This document shows positions 7,214 to 14,477 of a DNA stretch of 28,958 bases, in pieces. The notes under the pieces were generated by a model that made no database searches, had not been told where the DNA came from, and worked only from the letters and a program-made list of their open reading frames with translations. Made by a program: the position numbers and the translations under genes. Source of the stretch: Peptococcaceae bacterium UBA7185. Lineage in GTDB: Bacteria; Bacillota; Peptococcia; Peptococcales; Peptococcaceae. Positions within the stretch are counted from its first letter, which is position 1; each line of letters starts with the position of its first letter. Where the stretch lies: positions 1-28,958 of the forward strand of contig DKVF01000010.1 of assembly GCA_002491065.1 (NCBI GenBank), written 5' to 3'.

Positions 7214-7870
7214 ATGTTTATTACACAATTAGAATACCGTGAAAAGTCTACCGCCACCAATTGGAGACGTATCATATTTCCTTTGCGCGCCAACTTCACC
7301 TGCGACGATGCGCAATTGCCAGTACAATTATTACAAATTATCGCTGCACTGACTTCCTTTGGCCGGGGAGAGGCACCAAGCAGCTTTGCCAATGCCATCA
7401 GCCGCATGACCTTTCGGGCTGCACACAATGAATATATGTGGTTCGCCAAAAGTACAACAGAAAATCAATCTTTCCTGGTAGATGAAGAAGAACTGTACGA
7501 TAAAGATGGTGCGATGTTGATGCGCCGTGCTTTCGATACATTGACTGTCGGTGATGCCCCTGCTGAGGAAATTTCTGCACAAAGCAGTATGCTGGCACAG
7601 ACTCATAAACTGGGCGTCCTGCTGACATTACAGCAGAGCTTTCAGCGGGTACAGTTTCTTCAGCTCACCGAGCAAAACCGCCAGCAGGTTATGGAGCTTC
7701 TTACCGATGCCCAACACGGCACCCTGTTTCTCTTGGACGGTAGATCTTTGTCGGCACCTTTAGATTTATCGGCAATCAGCCGTAATGATATACAAATTCT
7801 TACCACCGGTTGCAGCGGTCTGCCACCGATGCAAATTATAAAAAAAGGAAAGATGATTTCCTGTCAATAA
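7214..7870 (+). CDS. Hypothetical protein of 218 aa
   Basis: I do not recognise this protein. The reading frame extends upstream into rpmB, but the ATG at 7214 with GAGAGG upstream gives a start after the rpmB terminator. It is soluble, with no signal peptide or membrane segment. The N-terminal third contains TNWRRIIFPLRANFTCDDAQLP, given here only by its ends TNWRRI and CDDAQLP, followed by a basic stretch around SRMTFRAAHNEYMWF. The middle is rich in Glu and Gln (residues about 95-170), and the C-terminus ends with a short basic tail (IIKKGKMISCQ). Good codon structure over the full length and a strong terminator downstream support it as a real gene. Nothing in its surroundings suggests a role. 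Confidence 0.7.
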   Translation: MFITQLEYREKSTATNWRRIIFPLRANFTCDDAQLPVQLLQIIAALTSFGRGEAPSSFANAISRMTFRAAHNEYMWFAKSTTENQSFLVDEEELYDKDGAMLMRRAFDTLTVGDAPAEEISAQSSMLAQTHKLGVLLTLQQSFQRVQFLQLTEQNRQQVMELLTDAQHGTLFLLDGRSLSAPLDLSAISRNDIQILTTGCSGLPPMQIIKKGKMISCQ

Positions 7871-7883
7871 TATCAGTTTCTCC

Positions 7884-7943
7884 CTCAAAATAAAACGCTG
7901 TTTCAAACCGATGTGTGGTTCTGAAACAGCGTTTTATTTTGAG
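7884..7943. terminator. Bidirectional terminator between convergent genes
   Basis: A perfect 22-bp stem (7884-7905 with 7922-7943) encloses a 16-nt loop that can form 4 more pairs (AACC/GGTT). A-rich and T-rich flanks on each side make it work in both directions. It sits between the convergent 218-aa gene and the amidohydrolase gene. Confidence 0.93.
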
Positions 7944-7968
7944 CAGTTTTTATTTTTTAATCTACTTT

Positions 7969-9624
7969 TTAATCATTGATGCAATCCACGCATTCTACAT
8001 CGTCGGCCTGATAAATAATTTTTCCTTCTTTAATCGTAGCCAATACCTGAATATGGCGAATATCTTCCGGCGTAATTGCCATCGGGTCTGCATCCAGCAC
8101 CACCATATCACCATACTTCCCAGGTTCTAGAGAACCTTTTATTTTTTCATCAAAGCACTGGTATGCAGCATCAATCGTGACAGCCTTCAACGCAGTCATC
8201 ATGTCAACTGCATACTTCGTTCCCAGCGGTTTTCCTGTTCTAGTATGGCGAGTCACTGCCGTGCTCAGCATCAACATGACATTTGGTGGCCCCACCGGAC
8301 AATCCTGATGCATGGTAAAACGCATACCTCTTCTAGCTGCGGAACCTAAAGGACTGATTCTGCAAGCTCGTTCTTCTCCTAATACAATATTTTGATACCA
8401 ATCTCCCCAATAATACACATGGTCATGGAAGAAGCTGGGCAAAATCCCCAACTGCTGAATACGGTCCAGCTGATCCTCCCGAATGGTTTGACAATGAACC
8501 AATACAGGACGCAAATCCTCAACAAGTCCAGTTTCCTCTAGCGCCTGTTCATAGGCATCTAAGCACTGATCAATAGCCGCATCTCCGTTACACTGCATCA
8601 AAAGCTGCCATCTGTTATTCATGCACTCTTTGAATAACGCCACAACACGTTGAATATCACCGAATGTGCCTTGCCCACAATAGCCCTCCGTCCCTTCTTC
8701 CGGCGGTTGAAAATAGGGTTCCGTCAGCCACGCAGTGCGAATTTGCGGAGAACCGTCAAGAATCACTTTAGCACCAGCAATTTTAAAGTGCGTACGATAA
8801 GTCGCCTCCGGTGTAGCAATACCCTCTAAAATCTGTTTATTCTCACTGGCTACACGGGAATACGTATTGACATCCAAGGAAATCAAACCTGCGCCTGTAC
8901 AAAACTGCAATAGAGGCCGCATATCCGCCTCAAAGCTGCCATCCACTATAGTCGTATATCCTTTGCTGCTATACATGCATTCTGCCCGGCAAAGAGCTTC
9001 TATCATACTCTCTGCACTAGGCATCGGCATTTTTGCCAGAATTAAATCGCGCATAGCAATATCACCAAATTGGCCGTTCAAATCACCCGTTGCTGCATCA
9101 TAATAAATATATCCGCCTTCCGGTGCCTGTGTATGTTTATCCAAGCCTAGCAGGTCAATAATTTTACTGTTTACTACACACATCCAACCACTGGTATTAA
9201 TCATGACAATAGGAATTTCTGTGGAAATCTGGTCCAAGTCTGCTTTGGTCGGATGCAATTTTCCCTCGAATAATGCATGATCATAACCCATGCCCACAAA
9301 CCATTCGCCTTTTTTCACAGGATTTTCTGCCAAATATTTTTTGGCTTCTTCAATCAAATCCTTCACACTGTCAGTTTTTCCTACCGGAGAAGGGTCAAAA
9401 CGCGGAAATACATAGCTGGAGGAAAAATGGCTATGGCTGTCAATAAATCCTGGCAGCACCGTTGCGCCATCCAAGTCTGTCAGATGTGCATCCTCACTCT
9501 GCGCCAACAGTTCTTCATTACTGCCTACAGCGACAATCATACCGTCCTCTACCAAAACAGCCTCCGCTTTCGGCTGCTTTTCATTCATGGTAATCACATT
9601 GCTATTGTAATATAGAGTTCTCAT
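7969..9624 (-). CDS. YtcJ-type amidohydrolase (Amidohydro_3 family)
   Basis: 551-aa cytoplasmic metal-dependent hydrolase of the amidohydrolase superfamily. The N-terminal beta-sandwich is followed by the first metal motif LPGFIDSHSHF (about residues 57-67). Later metal and catalytic positions appear in VLVHCQTI, SFFHDHVYYWGDW and MHQDCPVGPPNVML. The C-terminal LEPGKYGDMVVLDADP is the sandwich return typical of the family. Length is normal for YtcJ-like proteins. The gene upstream in the same direction is an MFS transporter 230 nt away, with a terminator between, so the two probably act on one imported compound from separate transcripts. The substrate (amide, carbamate or other) is unknown. 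Confidence 0.88.
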   Translation of the reverse strand: MRTLYYNSNVITMNEKQPKAEAVLVEDGMIVAVGSNEELLAQSEDAHLTDLDGATVLPGFIDSHSHFSSSYVFPRFDPSPVGKTDSVKDLIEEAKKYLAENPVKKGEWFVGMGYDHALFEGKLHPTKADLDQISTEIPIVMINTSGWMCVVNSKIIDLLGLDKHTQAPEGGYIYYDAATGDLNGQFGDIAMRDLILAKMPMPSAESMIEALCRAECMYSSKGYTTIVDGSFEADMRPLLQFCTGAGLISLDVNTYSRVASENKQILEGIATPEATYRTHFKIAGAKVILDGSPQIRTAWLTEPYFQPPEEGTEGYCGQGTFGDIQRVVALFKECMNNRWQLLMQCNGDAAIDQCLDAYEQALEETGLVEDLRPVLVHCQTIREDQLDRIQQLGILPSFFHDHVYYWGDWYQNIVLGEERACRISPLGSAARRGMRFTMHQDCPVGPPNVMLMLSTAVTRHTRTGKPLGTKYAVDMMTALKAVTIDAAYQCFDEKIKGSLEPGKYGDMVVLDADPMAITPEDIRHIQVLATIKEGKIIYQADDVECVDCIND

Positions 9625-9701
9625 AGAGCCCGCCCCTCTTTATAAGATAATACCTTTTCTTTAATACTGACTTCCTGTATACAATTCTGCCTAACACTAT
9701 T

Positions 9702-9710
9702 ATTATAGCA
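9702..9710 (-). promoter_or_regulatory. Extended -10 element upstream of the YtcJ-type gene
   Basis: The minus strand reads TGCTATAAT (9710-9702), an extended -10 element, without a good -35 at 17 bp. It lies about 75 nt upstream of the start codon at 9624. Confidence 0.5.
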
Positions 9711-9775
9711 TACAAAAGCACAAATATCTGTTTTTTTATTTACTTTTTGCCGCATTTTTGTGTTTTTGTATCGTA

Positions 9776-9820
9776 TAACAAAAACAGGGATGCTGCGTCA
9801 CAATACCAACGCAACACCCC
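9776..9820 (-). terminator. Terminator of the MFS transporter gene
   Basis: A 12-bp stem with G:U pairs (9787-9798 with 9809-9820) and a 10-nt loop is followed on the minus strand by TGTTTTTGTT. It begins about 35 nt after the MFS stop codon. Confidence 0.75.
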
Positions 9821-9854
9821 ATATACTAATTATAGCGTGACATATCCCGCAAGA

Positions 9855-11192
9855 TTATTCTGGGCAAACACCGGTACTTAATTCTTCTTCACGAGCTCTA
9901 TTGTAGTATTTAATATAAATACCGCCAGCTAAGAACAGTAATACAGCAGAAGCTGCAAAAAGGAACGAAGAATTCACCAGTGCAGCCTGAACCCCCATCT
10001 TATCTACCATGATACCGCCCAATGTAGGACCAACAGCACCTAACAGCTGAATAAACAGTACATAAATCCCATAGGATACGGATTTGTACCATACAGGTAC
10101 CAACTCGTGCGCTGCTGTGTGGAAAGAGGTATTTCCTAAGTTATAGAAACCACCTGCTATCAAAATCATCGGAACGCTGACCATCTTATATCCAAAGAAG
10201 AAAATTACAGCTGCTAGAACAATACAAACCATTGGCATCCACATACGTGCACGACGGTCTTTTTGATACCATTTATCAAGAATTGCACCGCCTAAAGGAT
10301 AAGCAACTAAACCGATTGGTGTGCTCAATGCAATCAGACCAGCTGCCGCCGTTGCACTGATGCCCATCATATTTACATAGTAGATAGACATGAAAGTACT
10401 ACCGATGTTTAATGTCATAACTGCAATCCCAGCGCCTAAGCACATCAGCAATAAAGCTTTATTGGTTAATAAGAATTTGCAGGTTTCACCTGCGCTTAAT
10501 TTTTTCTGTTCTACGCCATTGGATTTGCCACCATTTGCAGCAGCTTCTTTTGCCTTCTGCTCTGCCAATACTTTTCTGTTATCTGGAATTAAGAAAGTCA
10601 GCAGAGAGATTGCTAAACTGATACCACCAATGATGTAGAAGGACATTCTCCAGCCCATTGTCTCTGCAATAGCTGCGAATAAAATCATACCAACAACAGC
10701 ACCGATTGTCATAGCAGTGTTGTACAAACCTAAAACTTTTCCCCAGGAGGATTTTTTGTACCAGCTGGTCAGCATATCAGTAGATACAGCCGCAAAAGCG
10801 GAGTTACCAGCACCAACGCCTAAACGAAGTAAAGCCAGAGAAACAGCGCCCTGTGCAAAACCGCACAGTACAGTTACGCCGGACCACAAAATCGAGCATA
10901 AGCTGATTGCTTTTTTCTGTCCATACTGAGCACCAAAGAAGGAAAACGGCATTACAAAGATTGCCATACCTAAAAATACTGCACTACTCAATAAACCGAC
11001 CTGTGTGCCACTGATTCCCAAGTCACTTTGTAATAAAGGTAAAATTGCGTTTACACCATAACGGATGGCTAAGTCAAAAGTAAAGCATAAATACAGGATT
11101 GCTACGAAGAACATGCGTTTTCCTTTTGGTAATAACACCAGCGGCTCATCTTTTTCTTCTTCAATACATTGTTCCATTGTTACGGAAGCCAT
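9855..11192 (-). CDS. Major facilitator superfamily (MFS) transporter
   Basis: 445-aa secondary transporter with about twelve hydrophobic segments. A motif-A-like loop follows TM2 (SFFGAQYGQKKAISL), and a related loop, GGAILDKWYQKDRRAR, lies in the second half. A hydrophilic central loop (NGGKSNGVEQKKLSAGET) separates the two six-helix halves. The ATG at 11192 has AGAAGGGGTG upstream and is preferred to a GTG-type extension at 11246, which would add an odd hydrophobic leader. The N-terminus contains an acidic stretch (EEEKDEP) before TM1. It is divergent from a LysR gene across a 553-bp gap, and a YtcJ amidohydrolase lies downstream, which suggests substrate import for that enzyme. Substrate unknown. 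Confidence 0.88.
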   Translation of the reverse strand: MASVTMEQCIEEEKDEPLVLLPKGKRMFFVAILYLCFTFDLAIRYGVNAILPLLQSDLGISGTQVGLLSSAVFLGMAIFVMPFSFFGAQYGQKKAISLCSILWSGVTVLCGFAQGAVSLALLRLGVGAGNSAFAAVSTDMLTSWYKKSSWGKVLGLYNTAMTIGAVVGMILFAAIAETMGWRMSFYIIGGISLAISLLTFLIPDNRKVLAEQKAKEAAANGGKSNGVEQKKLSAGETCKFLLTNKALLLMCLGAGIAVMTLNIGSTFMSIYYVNMMGISATAAAGLIALSTPIGLVAYPLGGAILDKWYQKDRRARMWMPMVCIVLAAVIFFFGYKMVSVPMILIAGGFYNLGNTSFHTAAHELVPVWYKSVSYGIYVLFIQLLGAVGPTLGGIMVDKMGVQAALVNSSFLFAASAVLLFLAGGIYIKYYNRAREEELSTGVCPE

Positions 11193-11254
11193 AAAAAACA
11201 CCCCTTCTAAAATTACTGCAAAAATAAAAACTGTACAAAAAATCATACTTTTTA

Positions 11255-11309
11255 GGACAATAAGTTTGCATATGCTATATACCTATTTTTTGAACAAATT
11301 TTATTGTCC
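11255..11309. promoter_or_regulatory. Paired inverted half-sites in front of the MFS gene
   Basis: GGACAATAA (11255-11263) and TTATTGTCC (11301-11309) are perfect inverted copies 37 bp apart, with GCATATGC between them. Their position 63-117 nt upstream of the MFS start codon fits dual operator sites flanking its promoter. Confidence 0.45.
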
Positions 11310-11398
11310 AAGAATTTATAGGCTGTGAGCCTTTTTGCACCTATCTTCCCTCCTTTTGACAAATGAGATCTGTACCATTGTCGCCTAACAAATTGTGC

Positions 11399-11424
11399 AT
11401 TAGCCTAATATTAGTTAATATACA
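11399..11424. promoter_or_regulatory. Clustered AT-rich palindromes, candidate LysR operator
   Basis: Overlapping palindromes ATTAGCCTAAT (11399-11409) and CTAATATTAG lie between the divergent MFS and LysR genes, upstream of the LysR promoter. The T-N11-A type symmetry is what LysR regulators bind, but no consensus was recognised. Confidence 0.35.
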
Positions 11425-11455
11425 TTATTTTTTTCAACAATGTGAATAAAAGCTA

Positions 11456-11484
11456 TTGAATATACTCGTTTTTTTCATTATAAT
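11456..11484 (+). promoter_or_regulatory. Sigma-A promoter of the LysR gene at 11746
   Basis: TTGAAT (11456-11461), a 17-bp spacer and TATAAT (11479-11484). The implied 5' leader is about 255 nt, unusually long, and contains no gene I can support. Confidence 0.65.
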
Positions 11485-11745
11485 ACTTCCATAAATATAT
11501 TCAAACTATAAATCCTAATTATGCTTCTGCACAATCATCTTTGTGCCAATGATTTCTCTGCCTTACCGGATAAATTAAAACGGAATCCGATTAATTTATC
11601 TTATTAGTAACATAATATCAGGAAAATGCGTGTTTTTCTAATACTTTGTCAAAAATATAAAAATCACTTGAAAATTATCCATTTTCCCTGGAATATATTA
11701 GGATTCAATTCACTTCAAACAGAATATACGCAAGGAGGTTTTCTC

Positions 11746-12696
11746 ATGGAACTTTTACAATTGCAGTATTTTAAAACCATTGCCGAATGTCAACACATCA
11801 CAAAAGCGGCTAATAAGCTTATGATTTCTCAGCCATCCCTCAGCAATACCCTCTCTCGCATTGAAAATGAATTAGGTGTCCAACTCTTTGACCGTCAAGG
11901 GCGGAATATTGTCTTGAATAATTACGGCCGTATCGTTTTGGAACATACAAACAATATTTTACGTGAATTGGATAACATTCATACTGAAATTGACGAGATG
12001 GAGCAACGGCAAAATAAGGTAATTAACATTGCGTCTCCTGATTCCCTCTATCTCAGAGAATGGCTGCCAAAGTTTATCAACCAGAATCGGGATCTTTCTA
12101 TCCGCCACTCTGTAACTACAATGGAAAAAATTGAGCTGGGATTATTAAATGGCTCTGTGGATTTCGGAATTTTTTCCCAAACTCCTCAAAACCCTGCTTT
12201 TGATTCTTACATACTTTGGGAAGACGATTATGTCGTTCTGACGCCGTTAGGGCTTCCGTCTGTCCCAGAATCGCCTTGTGATTTTGCAGAATTTGAGAAA
12301 ATACCTTTTGTAGCGTTTCCATCATCGGAACATATGCCTCGCTCTATTGATATTCTCAGTAAAGCGACCAATACAAAACCCAATATTGTTTTTGAGGGCG
12401 ATCGGGGATTGTTGGAACGAGTACAGATTCCTAGTAACGCCGCCGTTATCATATCAAAATCTTCTGTACAAAGTGAGGCGGACAAACAACTCTGCGCAGG
12501 ATATTGCAATATTACTGAGCTCACCAATCCTGAAGCTCATCTGCAAGTCACGCTGTCTTGGGACCAGCGTCGTACGCTCTCTGCAGCAGCACAAGTTTTT
12601 CTCGACTATGTTAAAAATAATACCATTACACCATGGCACATTACATCATCTAACGATGTATACCGGCTTGAAAGCATTAAAGAAATGATGAAGTGA
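11746..12696 (+). CDS. LysR-family transcriptional regulator
   Basis: 316-aa regulator. The N-terminal winged helix-turn-helix is clear (LQYFKTIAECQHITKAANKL, then MISQPSLSNTLSRIENELGV and LFDRQGRNIVLN). A linker helix near residues 65-85 follows, then the periplasmic-binding-protein-like effector domain. The reading frame extends upstream to 11626, but the ATG at 11746 has AAGGAGG at good spacing and gives the normal LysR N-terminus. It is divergent from the MFS gene and converges on the BMC operon, so the MFS/YtcJ genes are its most likely targets. The effector is unknown. Confidence 0.9.
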   Translation: MELLQLQYFKTIAECQHITKAANKLMISQPSLSNTLSRIENELGVQLFDRQGRNIVLNNYGRIVLEHTNNILRELDNIHTEIDEMEQRQNKVINIASPDSLYLREWLPKFINQNRDLSIRHSVTTMEKIELGLLNGSVDFGIFSQTPQNPAFDSYILWEDDYVVLTPLGLPSVPESPCDFAEFEKIPFVAFPSSEHMPRSIDILSKATNTKPNIVFEGDRGLLERVQIPSNAAVIISKSSVQSEADKQLCAGYCNITELTNPEAHLQVTLSWDQRRTLSAAAQVFLDYVKNNTITPWHITSSNDVYRLESIKEMMK

Positions 12697-12784
12697 CCAG
12701 GATTTCCTGCCTGAACACATCTATAGCAATCTGCGTAAAATTTTCATTTCTCTAAAACATCGTGCATTATTAATTCTCCATATG

Positions 12785-12829
12785 AAAAAATACGGACGAA
12801 AAGTAAATTGCTTTTCGTCCGTATTTTTT
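12785..12829. terminator. Bidirectional terminator between LysR and the BMC operon
   Basis: A perfect 19-bp stem (12785-12803 with 12811-12829) with a 7-nt loop, A-rich on the left and T-rich on the right, terminates both the rightward LysR gene and the leftward BMC operon. Confidence 0.93.
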
Positions 12830-12930
12830 CTATAACCTATACTGCAATCACCTTCATGCCAATCGCCGATTGCAGCGTCTTGTCATCAGGAGACTCCACT
12901 TTTTTTGTGATTTTGATACAACGATATTGC

Positions 12931-13887
12931 TTACGCTTCGATTCCCAATACTCTTGCAGCATTTTTCCACATAACCTTTTCATAGGTTTCAGCGTCAAAA
13001 CCATAGGTTGTATATTTTTCTGCTGCTTCCAGATATGGTACAAATGGGCAAGCACTGGCAAACAGCATCTGGTCTTTCAGAATTGTTTTTGCTGCATCCA
13101 GGAAATCGCTTGCACCTGGATATTCTTCGTATTCGGAGATTTCCAAGAACACATTTCTGTTACGGAAGGTTACGCCAATCATCTCATCCACAAATGGCCA
13201 TGCACCGTGGCTGATGATGATCTTCAAATCTGGGAAGTCTTTCGCCACAATATCAATTTCACTTGGATGGGTATAATCCATTACTGTGTTGGCAGTATAC
13301 CGAGCCGGGCCAGCTGTGATTACAATTGGAATGTTCAATTCGCAGCATTTTGCATAAACAGGATACATTTTTGCATCACTGGATTTCAGCTGTGCATACA
13401 TTGGGTCCATTGCAGCGCCGTGGAAATCTCCGCTCTTTACAGCAGCGTCCAAGTCACGGATTGCCTGCATGCCTTTATGAGGGTCTACGCCATAGTAGCC
13501 CAGGAAAATTTCTGGGCAAGCCTGTACGAACTGACGAATTTCCGGATTGTTTGGTTTATAGCCATAAGTTGTTTCCGCATCACGACCAACAATGACAGCC
13601 TTGATCACATTGTGTTCTTTCAAGTCGGCAATGATTTCCGGCATGGTTCTTGCTCTGCTGTAAAATTCATCAATATCTACGCCATTGGCAATCAAGCCTG
13701 CACGGAAAATAGGGCTTTCGGCAATGCCGCCAATGATGCTTTTTGTATTTGGACGATAACGGAAGTCAATGATTGGACCTTTTACTTTGCCTGTAGCTGG
13801 TGCAGCAGCTTTATTGGCAGCTTTTTCATCTCTGGATCTCTGCAGAGCTTTTTCTCTCAGTTCTTCCTGAAGTTTCAATAAATCCAT
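12931..13887 (-). CDS. Amidohydrolase-fold protein with N-terminal encapsulation-like peptide; candidate BMC signature enzyme
   Basis: 318-aa protein, last gene of the BMC operon, 46 nt after pduT with its own AAGGAG site. Residues 1-20 (LLKLQEELREKALQRS) predict an amphipathic helix, followed by an Ala/Pro linker (AANKAAAPATGK), the layout of a BMC cargo-targeting peptide. A TIM-barrel domain of Amidohydro_2 type starts near residue 39. The usual metal motif DxHxH reads DFRYR (R43, R45), the strand-5 His position reads T191 in IPIVITAG, and the strand-8 Asp in GSDxP reads A279 in ASACP. The strand-6 His is kept (H227 in SHGAWPF). Family members include hydrolases, lactonases and decarboxylases. 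I infer a metal-independent cargo enzyme; its reaction is unknown. Confidence 0.8.
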   Translation of the reverse strand: MDLLKLQEELREKALQRSRDEKAANKAAAPATGKVKGPIIDFRYRPNTKSIIGGIAESPIFRAGLIANGVDIDEFYSRARTMPEIIADLKEHNVIKAVIVGRDAETTYGYKPNNPEIRQFVQACPEIFLGYYGVDPHKGMQAIRDLDAAVKSGDFHGAAMDPMYAQLKSSDAKMYPVYAKCCELNIPIVITAGPARYTANTVMDYTHPSEIDIVAKDFPDLKIIISHGAWPFVDEMIGVTFRNRNVFLEISEYEEYPGASDFLDAAKTILKDQMLFASACPFVPYLEAAEKYTTYGFDAETYEKVMWKNAARVLGIEA

Positions 13888-13933
13888 TCTAACTATCTCT
13901 CCTTAAACAAGATTTTTACTACATCTCACCGTA

Positions 13934-14473
13934 CTATAACAATGCGTCAAACAGCTGATCTGCCGGTCTTGGAACGATGCTGGTGTTCACCAACAATTCA
14001 GCGTTTTCTTTCGCTGCAGCGACTGCCGCACGCACGGCTCCGACATCACCAGTTAAGGTTACAAAACCTTTTCCGCCGATAGCATACCCGATGCGTACTT
14101 CAATCAAAGTTACATCAGCCGCTTTCGCAGCAATATCAGCAGCTGTAATTGCCGACGCAATGGAGTAGAATTCCAAAATTCCGATGGCATCCCGATTTGT
14201 GACCTGATTGGTCATGGAGATGGCTGGAATCACCTGTTCATTAATGTTCGGAATGAGTAATGTATCTACGATATACGGCCCGCCAATTTTAGACCCTTCT
14301 GTCATGGAGGCTCTTACATCAGCAGTATCTCCGCCGATAATAATGATATATTTTCCTGGACAAACAGTAGACGCACGCACCAAATCTACCTGTGCTGCTT
14401 TCACCATGAAATCGCAGGTTTCAATGCCGCGGGCAATACTGGACAATTCAATCATACCTAATGCAGTTCCCAT
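13934..14473 (-). CDS. pduT: BMC-T shell protein, PduT-like (Fe-S pore)
   Basis: 179-aa shell protein of two fused BMC domains (about residues 1-90 and 95-179), which forms a pseudohexameric trimer facet tile. The segment TVCPGKY places a cysteine at residue 38, the position that in Salmonella PduT ligates a [4Fe-4S] cluster in the central pore. NRDAIGILEFYSIASAI begins the second domain, and VPRPADQL closes it. It follows pduS by 4 nt, and its ribosome binding site lies within the last codons of pduS, so the two are coupled. PduT with PduS is proposed to pass electrons through the shell. Good match in length and motif to PduT. Confidence 0.92.
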   Translation of the reverse strand: MGTALGMIELSSIARGIETCDFMVKAAQVDLVRASTVCPGKYIIIIGGDTADVRASMTEGSKIGGPYIVDTLLIPNINEQVIPAISMTNQVTNRDAIGILEFYSIASAITAADIAAKAADVTLIEVRIGYAIGGKGFVTLTGDVGAVRAAVAAAKENAELLVNTSIVPRPADQLFDALL

Positions 14474-14477
14474 AGCA

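Noticed and set aside
12808..13881. 357-aa plus-strand open frame opposite the BMC amidohydrolase
   Set aside because: Antisense shadow of a real gene: composition is Phe/Cys/Ile-rich with no family features, while the minus-strand frame has clear motifs and a ribosome binding site.
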